Part shown: one piece after another, positions 41,244-49,074 of the stretch
How positions within the stretch are numbered: the first letter of the stretch is position 1
Layout: every line of letters starts with the position of its first letter
NCBI GenBank assembly: GCA_002410555.1
Contig: DHSR01000032.1
Coordinates: forward strand, 1-64,000
Direction of reading: 5' to 3'
Origin: Bacteroidales bacterium UBA5281
GTDB taxonomy: Bacteria; Bacteroidota; Bacteroidia; Bacteroidales; Lentimicrobiaceae
DNA: 64,000 nucleotides
Notes under the pieces: model-generated
Databases searched by the model: none
What the model was told of the DNA's origin: nothing
The model's input: the letters and a program-made list of their open reading frames with translations, nothing else
Position numbers and translations under genes: made by a program

Positions 41244-42968
41244 ATGAACTTCCCCATTGAAGTGAACAATAAAACCATACTGGCACGCAGGGGTGAAACC
41301 ATTCTTGAAGCCCTGGAGCGCAATGGCATTAAAGTGCCAACCCTGTGCCATATGCCGGGATTGAATCCCACAGGCTCCTGTCGCATGTGTGTTGTTGAAG
41401 TTGAAGGCAAACGAAATCTCATCACGGCGTGCTCTTACCCTGTGGAAGAGTGGATGAAAATAAAAACCCACTCGCCCCGTGTGGTAAATGCCCGCAAAAC
41501 CAACGTTGAGTTATTGCTGAGCAATCATCCCGATGACTGCTTGTATTGTGAACGCAACGGAAACTGCGAATTACAACTTTTTGCAGAACAGCTCAATGTA
41601 AGGGAACGCCGTTTTATTGGAAAAAAAAACAAATATAAAACTGATCCATCCGGATCGAGCATAGTACGCGATCCGGCCAAATGCATTGTTTGCGGAAGGT
41701 GTGTAAGAACATGTGATGAAATCGTGGGTGTAAGTACCCTTGGATTTATTGGCAGGGGAAATCAAACCATTATAGGTCCTTCGTTTAATAAACAGCTTAA
41801 CTTATCCAGCTGTATAGCCTGTGGTCAATGCATTATGGCTTGTCCTACGGGTGCCCTGCACGAAAAGAGGCATTCGGGTGATTTGCAAAATGCATTGCAC
41901 AATAATAAAACCCATGTAGTAGCCCAGTATTCTTCAACCATTGCCATTAGTCTGGGTGAAGAATTTAATCTGAAACCCGGCAGGGAAATCAATGGCATTT
42001 TGAATGCTGCATTGCGAAAAGCAGGCTTTGATAAGGTATTCGATACTACATTCGGGGCTGATCTGTATTTGATACAACTTGCTGCTGAATTTGAGCAACG
42101 TTTAAATGAAGGGGGACGCTTACCCTTGTTCAGCAGTGACTGCCCCGCATGGATAAAGTTTCTGGAGCAATGGCACAGTGACATGATCCCTTATATCTCC
42201 ACCTGTAAGTCGCCCCAGCAAATGTTGGGTTCCATCATAAACCGGTACTACGCTGACACCTATCATATAAAAACCGAAGACCTTTACACTGTTTCGGCCA
42301 TGCCCTGCACAGCAAAAAAGTTTGAGGCCCAGCGCGAACAACTCACTCATAAGGGCATCAGCGATGTGGACGCCGTACTTACCACACGCGAACTGGCTCA
42401 ATTTATTAAGCTGAACGGCATTGAGCTTCAACAAAATGATCCCGAGTTAGCGGATTACCCTTTCCATATCCGAAGTTCAGCAGGAAAATTAATGAGCGTG
42501 GCCGGCGGACAAACAGAAGCCCTCATCCGCACACTCTACTTCCGGCTAACCGGTAACGAATTGAAACAGCCCAGGATAAATCAAATGCGGGTTCAGAAAG
42601 ACTATAAGGAAGTGAAAATAAAAATGGGCAAATACACTTTGGGTTTTGCTGCAGTAAATAGCATAGCATTGGCACATAAACTTATTGAGGAAATAAAAGC
42701 CGGACGGGATGACCTGCATTTTATTGAAGTAATGGTGTGCCCGGGCGGTTGCATTAATGGCGGCGGACAACCAATTCGCAAAGGGAGCAATGCAATAAAA
42801 ATAAGGCAAAAGTCGGTTTATGATCTGGATGAAAATGACCCCATCCCTGTTGCACATAAAAATCCCGGCATCATTGGATTGTACACTGACTTTTTAATTT
42901 CCCCGGACAGCACCATTGCCCGCGATTTACTGCATACATCCTATAAAAAGCGCGAGGTTCCACTTTAA
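41244..42968 (+). CDS. hydA: [FeFe] hydrogenase catalytic subunit HydA with non-canonical proton path
   Basis: 574 residues, the same length and, by eye, the same numbering as Clostridium pasteurianum CpI. N-terminal [2Fe-2S] (C35, C46, C49, C63), His/Cys [4Fe-4S] (HPDDCLYCERNGNC), 2x[4Fe-4S] (CIVCGRCVRTC, CIACGQCIMACP), then the H-cluster domain: L1 SSDCPAW (D299, C300), L2 MPCTAKKFE (C355), L3 EVMVCPGGC (C499, C503). All four H-cluster ligands are kept. The proton-relay Cys of TSCCP is Asp299, and Glu279 is Leu; Glu282, Arg286 and Ser319 remain. With HydB and HydC it should form an H2-evolving or H2-consuming enzyme using ferredoxin and NAD(H) together. Confidence 0.95.
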   Translation: MNFPIEVNNKTILARRGETILEALERNGIKVPTLCHMPGLNPTGSCRMCVVEVEGKRNLITACSYPVEEWMKIKTHSPRVVNARKTNVELLLSNHPDDCLYCERNGNCELQLFAEQLNVRERRFIGKKNKYKTDPSGSSIVRDPAKCIVCGRCVRTCDEIVGVSTLGFIGRGNQTIIGPSFNKQLNLSSCIACGQCIMACPTGALHEKRHSGDLQNALHNNKTHVVAQYSSTIAISLGEEFNLKPGREINGILNAALRKAGFDKVFDTTFGADLYLIQLAAEFEQRLNEGGRLPLFSSDCPAWIKFLEQWHSDMIPYISTCKSPQQMLGSIINRYYADTYHIKTEDLYTVSAMPCTAKKFEAQREQLTHKGISDVDAVLTTRELAQFIKLNGIELQQNDPELADYPFHIRSSAGKLMSVAGGQTEALIRTLYFRLTGNELKQPRINQMRVQKDYKEVKIKMGKYTLGFAAVNSIALAHKLIEEIKAGRDDLHFIEVMVCPGGCINGGGQPIRKGSNAIKIRQKSVYDLDENDPIPVAHKNPGIIGLYTDFLISPDSTIARDLLHTSYKKREVPL

Positions 42969-42980
42969 CCCTCTATAACT

Positions 42981-44999
42981 ATGGATACTTCTGATACAGG
43001 CCGAAAAGAGCAACTGGTAAGCACCATCAAAGAACGGTGCCGGGTGTGCTATACCTGTGTACGCGAATGTCCGGCCAAAGCCATTCGCATTATAAACGGT
43101 CAGGCCGAAGTAGTTGCTGAGCGCTGTATTGGATGTGGCAATTGTGTTAAGGTTTGCAGCCAGAATGCCAAAGTTTTCCGAAAGGAGATCAATAAGGCAA
43201 AATATCTGTTAAAAAGTCCGCAAAAGGTAGCAGCGCTGATAGCCCCCAGCTTTCCGGCTGAATTTTCTGAAATAAAAAATCACCGGCTCTTTGTAAGTCT
43301 GGTCAGGGCTCAGGGCTTCGATTATGTGTTTGAAGTTTCCTTTGGCGCCGATCTCGTAGCCCGGGAATACAAAAAAATCATTCAATCCAACCATTTTCCT
43401 CCGGTAATCAGCTCTGACTGTCCGGCCATTGTAAGGTACATTGAATATTACCATCCCGACCTGGTAGCTTCACTGGCCAACATTGTTTCCCCTATGGTTG
43501 CCATGGCCAGGGTAGCACGCAAAAAATCTGGCAACGATCTTAAACTGGTCTTTATTGGTCCTTGTGTAGCCAAAAAGGATGAGTGCGAAGAAATTGATGC
43601 GGTGATCACTTATAGAGAACTGCGTGAAATGATTGCTGAAAAAGGTTTAAAACCTGCTGAAGTTTACCCGACCGAGTTTGATCCGCCATTGGGCGGCCGG
43701 GGTTCCATTTTTCCGGTAAGCCGTGGGTTGCTCAACACCATGGGCGTTAAAGAAGATATTTTTGAACGCAATGTAATCGTTGCTGAAGGCAAAAGGGATT
43801 TTCAGGAAGCCATTAAAGAATTTGAAAGCGGACAGATTGCTCAGGAGCACCTCGAACTGCTGTGTTGTGAAGGATGTATTATGGGACCTGGAATGTCGCC
43901 ATACCCTTCCATGTTTCCCTCATCGGGGCGCCGTTATCGTAAACGCGCCAGTGTAAGTGATTATGCGCTGCACAAGCTGGAAACCATGGATATGGAAGTC
44001 TGGCAAAAAGCATATGATGATTTTTCTGATCTTGATCTCTTCAGAGCTTTTGAAGTGAAAGACATCCGCAATGAACGGCCTGACCCTCAACAAGTTTCAG
44101 CCATCCTTGAAAAGATGGGAAAATTTGATCCCGGCGATCATCTGGATTGCGGTGCCTGTGGTTATGACTCATGCGAGGACCATGCAATTGCCATTATTCA
44201 AGGCCTGGCCGAGCATGAGATGTGCCTGCCTTACACCATTGAAAAGCTTCACAACTACATCAATGAGCTTAACATCTCAAACGAACGCCTGGCAAACACC
44301 CAGGAAGCACTCAGACAATCGGAAAAGCTGGCAGGTATGGGCCAGTTATCGGCCGGCATCGCTCACGAACTCAATAATCCGCTGGGAATTATTACCATGT
44401 ACAGCAACATCCTGAAGGATGAATCGCCTGCTGATGATCCCATCCGTAAAGACCTTGACCTGATTGCCGAACAGGCTGAGCGGTGTAAGAAAATTGTAGG
44501 CGGACTACTTAATTTTGCACGCAAAAACCAGGTAAACATTACGCAAATTGATATCAATCATTTGATTGAAACGGCCATAAACACCATCATTACCCCCGAA
44601 TCGGTTACAATATCACTGGAATCAAAAATAAATAACCCATTGGTACAACTTGACTGGGACCAAATGACACAGGTGTTTACCAACCTGATTAGAAATGCAG
44701 TGGAGGCCATGCCTGAGGAAGGTGGGAAAATTCGCATCATTGTTGAAGAAAAAGACACAGAAGTGGTGGTTCATCTACAGGATGCCGGCATGGGTATCAC
44801 CGAAGAAAATAAGGCCAAATTGTTCACTCCCTTTTTTACCACCAAACCTATAGGTAAGGGCACCGGCCTGGGGCTACCCATCATTTATGGTATTGTAAAA
44901 ATGCATAAAGGCAACATCACATTCACGTCGAATGCAGATCCCCAAAAAGGTGCGACCGGTACCACATTTACCATCACCCTACCCCGGCTGCATGGATGA
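42981..44999 (+). CDS. putative H2-sensing [FeFe] hydrogenase-histidine kinase fusion
   Basis: 672 residues. A 2x[4Fe-4S] ferredoxin (C20, C23, C26, C30; C49, C52, C55, C59) leads into an H-cluster domain with L1 SSDCPAIV (D146, C147), L2 GPCVAKKDE (C195) and L3 LCCEGCIMGPG (C295, C296, C299). A four-Cys FeS module (CGACGYDSC from C390, last Cys C415) follows, then a short coiled coil. A complete histidine kinase ends the protein: phospho-acceptor His462 in GIAHELNNPLGI, N box NLIRNAVEAM, G1 DAGMGI and G2 GKGTGLGLPIIYG. It has no PAS or transmembrane helix, so it is a cytoplasmic kinase with the H cluster as likely input. It lies 12 bp after hydA and is followed by two receiver proteins. It corresponds to kinase-linked group C hydrogenases. 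Confidence 0.93.
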   Translation: MDTSDTGRKEQLVSTIKERCRVCYTCVRECPAKAIRIINGQAEVVAERCIGCGNCVKVCSQNAKVFRKEINKAKYLLKSPQKVAALIAPSFPAEFSEIKNHRLFVSLVRAQGFDYVFEVSFGADLVAREYKKIIQSNHFPPVISSDCPAIVRYIEYYHPDLVASLANIVSPMVAMARVARKKSGNDLKLVFIGPCVAKKDECEEIDAVITYRELREMIAEKGLKPAEVYPTEFDPPLGGRGSIFPVSRGLLNTMGVKEDIFERNVIVAEGKRDFQEAIKEFESGQIAQEHLELLCCEGCIMGPGMSPYPSMFPSSGRRYRKRASVSDYALHKLETMDMEVWQKAYDDFSDLDLFRAFEVKDIRNERPDPQQVSAILEKMGKFDPGDHLDCGACGYDSCEDHAIAIIQGLAEHEMCLPYTIEKLHNYINELNISNERLANTQEALRQSEKLAGMGQLSAGIAHELNNPLGIITMYSNILKDESPADDPIRKDLDLIAEQAERCKKIVGGLLNFARKNQVNITQIDINHLIETAINTIITPESVTISLESKINNPLVQLDWDQMTQVFTNLIRNAVEAMPEEGGKIRIIVEEKDTEVVVHLQDAGMGITEENKAKLFTPFFTTKPIGKGTGLGLPIIYGIVKMHKGNITFTSNADPQKGATGTTFTITLPRLHG

Positions 45000-45075
45000 A
45001 GAAGATAAAAGCATATAAACTAAAAACAAACTAAAAAAGTTAAATGTAAGACAAACAGGGCAAAACATAAAAATT

Positions 45076-45462
45076 ATGAAAAAAACGATACTCATTGTAG
45101 ATGATGATCTGGATTATTTGTTTCAGATGAAGCTAAAAGTTCAACAATTCGGATTTGAAGTGATTACAGCGGAAGGTCAAAAAGAAGCTGAACATATCAT
45201 CGATACAGTCCGGCCTGATCTGGCTATTTTGGATCTGATGATGGAAAGCGATGACAGCGGTTTTATTTTAGCTTACCGCATCAAACGCAAATATCCAGAT
45301 GTTCCGATCATCATTGCCACTGCGGTGACGGCTGAGACCGGCATGACTTTTAACATCAATGCCGACGACAATAAACAATGGATTAAAGCCGACTTGTATC
45401 TTGATAAAGGCATTCGCGCGGATCAACTGCAACGGGAAATCCATAAACTATTAAAGATCTGA
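45076..45462 (+). CDS. stand-alone response regulator receiver
   Basis: 128 residues, a single receiver domain: acidic pair in ILIVDDDLDYL, phospho-acceptor Asp53 in PDLAILDLMME, Thr/Ser switch in IIIATAVTAETG, and a Lys in LYLDKGI. The loop after beta4 (MTFNINADDNKQWIKADLYL) is longer than usual. There is no output domain. It follows the H2-sensing kinase by 76 bp and precedes a receiver-kinase hybrid by 3 bp, so it probably accepts phosphate from His462 of the kinase and passes a signal by binding a partner. Confidence 0.92.
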   Translation: MKKTILIVDDDLDYLFQMKLKVQQFGFEVITAEGQKEAEHIIDTVRPDLAILDLMMESDDSGFILAYRIKRKYPDVPIIIATAVTAETGMTFNINADDNKQWIKADLYLDKGIRADQLQREIHKLLKI

Positions 45463-45465
45463 CAG

Positions 45466-46602
45466 ATGTCAAACTACAAAATATTGGTTGTTGACGATGA
45501 GGCTGGAATCAGGATGGGTACACGGCGCATCTTGCAGAACTTCAAAGTGGACTATCCATTTATGGATGAACACATTGAATTTGAAGTACTTGAGGCGGCC
45601 ACAGGTGAAGATGCTCTTGAAATTATTGATTCCCAGATGCCAGACATTATCCTGCTCGATAACAAATTACCTGGTATACAAGGCATAGAAGTGCTTGAAT
45701 ATGTAAAGCGCAAAATGCTGGATATTGTGGTGGTGATGATTACCTCTTATGCCTCACTTGAGCTTGCTGTAAAGGCTACACGAGATGGAGCTTATGACTT
45801 TATTCCAAAACCATTTACGCCTCAGGAATTGCGCGGATCCATTGAAAATATAACCAAGCAGCTCTTTTTAAAGCGTATGACGCAAAAAATGAATAAAGAG
45901 GGCAAACAGATAAGATTTCAGTTCCTTTCGGTGCTTTCGCACGAATTGAAAGCTCCATTAAACGCCATAGAAGGTTACCTGAAAATTATGCAGGAAAGAC
46001 AGTTTGGTGAAGCATTGGTCTCATATGACCAGATGATTGATCGCTCTATTGAAAGGATTACCGGTATGCGCAGCCTGATTATGGATTTGCTTGATCTTAC
46101 CAAAATTGAATCCGGCAATCCGGTTCAAAACTTCGAAGAGGTAGATGTGGCTAAAATAGCCCGCGCTTCAATAGATACCATGCGCCCATATGCTATTCAG
46201 AAAGATGTGGACATCCATTTAAATTCCCGCGACTCAGCCCTAATGTCTGCTGACAGCAAAGAACTTGAAATCATATTCAACAATCTGATATCCAATGCCG
46301 TTAAATACAATAAGCAGGGTGGCAGGGTGGATGTTTTCATAAAAAAGGAAGCTGATTTTCTTACCATTAAGGTTTCGGATTCGGGCATTGGTTTAACGGA
46401 AGAAGATCAGGAAAATCTGTTTCAGGATTTTTTCAGGGTAAAGAATTCAAAAACCCGAAACATTACAGGCTCCGGCCTGGGATTATCAATTATTAAAAAA
46501 ATTGTTGAAATGTACCATGGCGATATAACTGTAGAAAGCATCCCCGATCAGGGATCTACTTTTACGGTGCAATTGCCGGTTGACAGAGAAATAAATTCTT
46601 AA
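45466..46602 (+). CDS. receiver-histidine kinase hybrid
   Basis: 378 residues. An N-terminal receiver (phospho-acceptor Asp65 in PDIILLDNKLPG; VVMITSYAS; FIPKPFTP) is joined through a helix to HisKA (His159 in FLSVLSHELKAPLNA) and HATPase (NLISNAVKYN, DSGIGL, FFRVKN, GSGLGLSIIKK). It is soluble, without transmembrane segments. The receiver-first order suggests a kinase whose activity is set by phosphorylation from the upstream H2-sensing kinase, rather than by its own ligand. No DNA-binding domain is present. Rex follows after 2 bp. Confidence 0.92.
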   Translation: MSNYKILVVDDEAGIRMGTRRILQNFKVDYPFMDEHIEFEVLEAATGEDALEIIDSQMPDIILLDNKLPGIQGIEVLEYVKRKMLDIVVVMITSYASLELAVKATRDGAYDFIPKPFTPQELRGSIENITKQLFLKRMTQKMNKEGKQIRFQFLSVLSHELKAPLNAIEGYLKIMQERQFGEALVSYDQMIDRSIERITGMRSLIMDLLDLTKIESGNPVQNFEEVDVAKIARASIDTMRPYAIQKDVDIHLNSRDSALMSADSKELEIIFNNLISNAVKYNKQGGRVDVFIKKEADFLTIKVSDSGIGLTEEDQENLFQDFFRVKNSKTRNITGSGLGLSIIKKIVEMYHGDITVESIPDQGSTFTVQLPVDREINS

Positions 46603-46604
46603 AA

Positions 46605-47231
46605 ATGACAAGTAAAAGATTACCGGATAAAACGGTGGAACGACTGAGCCAGTACCGCCGGGCATTGCTTAATTACCTTTCAGGTGGGAAGCAACATATT
46701 TTTTCTCATGAAATCGCCAATCTGTTGCATATAACTGCAGTTCAGGTAAGGCGCGACATCATGCTAATTGGCTATACAGGCAGCCTAAGGCAGGGCTATG
46801 ATGCCCGGGAACTTATCGATTTGATTGGGAAAATTATCGATACCCGTGAGGGCCAAAAGGTAGCCGTTGTCGGCATTGGAAATCTGGGAAGAGCCATAAT
46901 GGGCTATTTTGCCGGAAAACGCACCAAGCTCAGCATTGTGGCAGCCTTTGACAGTAACCCCGACAAGGTGGATAAAATTTACGCGGGAGTTCACTGTTAT
47001 TCAAGCGATCAGATGATTGATATTATAAGAAAAGAAAACATATCCATTGCAGTGATTTCGGTGCCGGGTGATGTAGCAGTTAAAGTGGCCGAAGAACTTG
47101 TATTGGCTGGCATAAAAGGCATACTTAACTTTTCACCTAAAGCATTGAATGTCCCTGAACATGTATATCTGCAAGAATACGATATGATTACCATGCTTGA
47201 AAAAATTGCCTATTTCGCAAAGAAAAACTAA
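46605..47231 (+). CDS. rex: redox-sensing transcriptional repressor Rex
   Basis: 208 residues. An N-terminal winged helix (residues ~8-80: ETERLSQYRRALLNYL-like start, FSHEIANLLHITAVQVRRD) precedes a Rossmann domain (KVAVVGIGNLGRAIMGYF, FDSNPDKV, ISVPGDVAVKVAEELVLAGI, ILNFSPKALNVPEHV). Rex dimers bind DNA when NAD+ is high and leave it when NADH rises, switching on fermentation and hydrogenase genes. Its location in the hyd unit and the Rex-like site at 38710-38727 support control of this cluster. Start is 2 bp after the hybrid kinase stop. Confidence 0.95.
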   Translation: MTSKRLPDKTVERLSQYRRALLNYLSGGKQHIFSHEIANLLHITAVQVRRDIMLIGYTGSLRQGYDARELIDLIGKIIDTREGQKVAVVGIGNLGRAIMGYFAGKRTKLSIVAAFDSNPDKVDKIYAGVHCYSSDQMIDIIRKENISIAVISVPGDVAVKVAEELVLAGIKGILNFSPKALNVPEHVYLQEYDMITMLEKIAYFAKKN

Positions 47232-47246
47232 CCTTATTTTGATACG

Positions 47247-48188
47247 ATGAGAATTTTTTATGACCCTGAAAATTTGCCCTCCATACCTAACCCGGTGGTT
47301 ACCACAGGCTCCTTCGATGGGGTACATGTGGGCCATAAAACCATTCTCAACCGTCTGAATGAAATTGCCCGAAATATTGGAGGCGAATCGGTACTCATCA
47401 CTTTTCATCCCCATCCACGAAAAGTTTTGTTTCCAGACACTGCCGGCAAAAGCCTGCTGCTCATCAATTCACAAAGGGAGAAAATTGAACTGTTAAAAAG
47501 AGCTGGCCTGAACAATCTCATCATTTTCACATTTACGCCTGAATTTGCCCATATATCTTCCATTGATTTTATTCGAAACATTCTGGTAGGAAGGTTGCAT
47601 GCCAAAAAGGTAGTCATTGGATTTAATCACCATTTTGGGCACAATCGTGAAGGCAATTTCGACTACTTGTATGAATTAGGTCAATATTATCATTTTGGAG
47701 TAGAAGAAATACCTGAGCAGGACATTCATAACGAAACAGTAAGTTCCACGCTAATCCGGAAAGCTTTGCTCGAAGGGAAAATACAACGTGCAAATGCCTA
47801 TCTCGATCACTTATACATTATCATTGGCACTTTACAACCGGGCAGCGACACCTGCCGGCAAATCAACTTTCCCACAATGAGAATTGCCATTGAAGATGAA
47901 AATAAGCTGGTTCCCTGTGACGGTGTTTATGCAGTGAGTATAATGGTCAGGGACGTTCATTATAAGGGAATAGTTAACATTAAGAACTCCCTGATGCCTG
48001 AGATCAGGAATGTAGATGAAATCATCATCGATATTCATTTCTTCGAAAAAGATGGTTTCCTTCCGGGGGATGAGGCTACGCTGTTTTTTGCCAAGCGCAT
48101 CAGGGATGAATTACATTTCAGCAACGATGAGGAAATGAAGATGCAATTGAAGCAGGATTATAACGAGGTGAATGAGCTGATATACTGA
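47247..48188 (+). CDS. ribF: bifunctional riboflavin kinase / FAD synthetase
   Basis: 313 residues. An N-terminal nucleotidyl-transferase domain (VTTGSFDGVHVGHKTILNRL, ITFHPHPRKVLF, VVIGFNHHFGHNREGNF, ETVSSTLIRKALLEG) makes FAD from FMN. The C-terminal riboflavin kinase domain (QINFPTMRI, GVYAVSI, IVNIKN, IIDIHFFEKD) makes FMN from riboflavin. The kinase signature usually reads GFPTAN; here it is NFPTMR. Placed inside the hyd unit, 15 bp after rex, it may match FMN supply to HydB. Its TGA stop overlaps the next ATG. Confidence 0.94.
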   Translation: MRIFYDPENLPSIPNPVVTTGSFDGVHVGHKTILNRLNEIARNIGGESVLITFHPHPRKVLFPDTAGKSLLLINSQREKIELLKRAGLNNLIIFTFTPEFAHISSIDFIRNILVGRLHAKKVVIGFNHHFGHNREGNFDYLYELGQYYHFGVEEIPEQDIHNETVSSTLIRKALLEGKIQRANAYLDHLYIIIGTLQPGSDTCRQINFPTMRIAIEDENKLVPCDGVYAVSIMVRDVHYKGIVNIKNSLMPEIRNVDEIIIDIHFFEKDGFLPGDEATLFFAKRIRDELHFSNDEEMKMQLKQDYNEVNELIY

Positions 48189-48973
48189 TGTTTATGAAAA
48201 ATCCGACACAAATGAAAATTACTTTTCTGGGTACCGGTACATCCATTGGCGTTCCGGTAATTGCCTGTAATTGTCCGGTTTGCAAGTCAAGCGATCCGCA
48301 TGATAAGCGTTTCAGAACCTCAGCTATGGTTGAAGTAAATAATCAGCGTATTGTGATTGACTGTGGGCCTGATTTCAGGTTTCAGATGCTCAAGCAAAAC
48401 GTGGATGACATTGATGCTGTGATTTTTACACATGAGCATCGCGATCATATTGCCGGATTGGATGATGTGCGGGCTTTCAACTATATTTTAAACAAAAATA
48501 TTCCCATTTATGGTACGCATGCAGTGCTGGAAGCCATTCAAACAGAATTTCCCTATATTTTTGCTGAAAACAGATATTTTGGAGTACCACAACTAAGTGT
48601 TCATGAGATTTGTTGCGAACCTTTTACGATAGGAGACACTCAAATTTTGCCCATTCAGGTAATGCACCATGCTCTTCCGGTGTTTGGATACCGCATTGGT
48701 GATTTCACTTATATAACCGATGCCAGTGCTATACCCGATGAAGAGAAGCATAAAATTAACAATTCGAAAATCCTTGTATTAAATGCATTGAGAAACTCTA
48801 AACATGTCTCTCATTTTTCGCTTAAAGAAGCCCTTGCGCTGATTGAAGAACTTAAACCTGAGCGGGCCTACCTTACCCACATCAGCCATTTTCTGGGATT
48901 GCACCGTGAAGTTGAGGAAAATTTACCACCCAATGTTCATCTTGCTTATGATAATCTGATTATAGAATGCTGA
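48188..48973 (+). CDS. MBL-fold metal-dependent hydrolase (PhnP-like)
   Basis: 261 residues. Metallo-beta-lactamase fold with MKITFLGTGTSIGVPV at the start, the metal motif FTHEHRDHIAGLDD (HxHxDH), a further His in MHHALPVFGYRIGDF, the Asp in YITDAS and the final His in YLTHISHFLG. An N-terminal Cys set (IACNCPVCKS) is typical of PhnP-like phosphodiesterases. The ATG at 48188 overlaps the ribF stop (TGATG); starts at 48194 or 48212 also fit. Substrate is probably a cyclic phosphodiester or similar, but it is not proven. A role in hydrogenase biogenesis is only suggested by position. Confidence 0.88.
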   Translation: MFMKNPTQMKITFLGTGTSIGVPVIACNCPVCKSSDPHDKRFRTSAMVEVNNQRIVIDCGPDFRFQMLKQNVDDIDAVIFTHEHRDHIAGLDDVRAFNYILNKNIPIYGTHAVLEAIQTEFPYIFAENRYFGVPQLSVHEICCEPFTIGDTQILPIQVMHHALPVFGYRIGDFTYITDASAIPDEEKHKINNSKILVLNALRNSKHVSHFSLKEALALIEELKPERAYLTHISHFLGLHREVEENLPPNVHLAYDNLIIEC

Positions 48974-49022
48974 AGTGTTAAAAATAATCAGGTTTTTAGT
49001 CGTTATCCTCCCTGGAATGAAG

Positions 49023-49030
49023 TATCTTTG
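49023..49030 (+). promoter_or_regulatory. -7 element TATCTTTG for hydG
   Basis: A perfect TAnnTTTG element in the 101-bp gap before hydG, 44 bp from its start. It suggests that hydG and the two TM1266-like genes have their own promoter as well as readthrough. Confidence 0.6.
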
Positions 49031-49074
49031 CTGTATCAAAGCACTACATTCAAAACATTTAAAATCAATATATT

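Noticed and set aside
42981..44999. Annotating the kinase fusion as a second catalytic hydrogenase
   Set aside because: The C-terminal HisKA/HATPase domains, extra FeS module and changed L1/L2/L3 motifs fit a sensory protein; it is not paired with additional HydB/HydC subunits.
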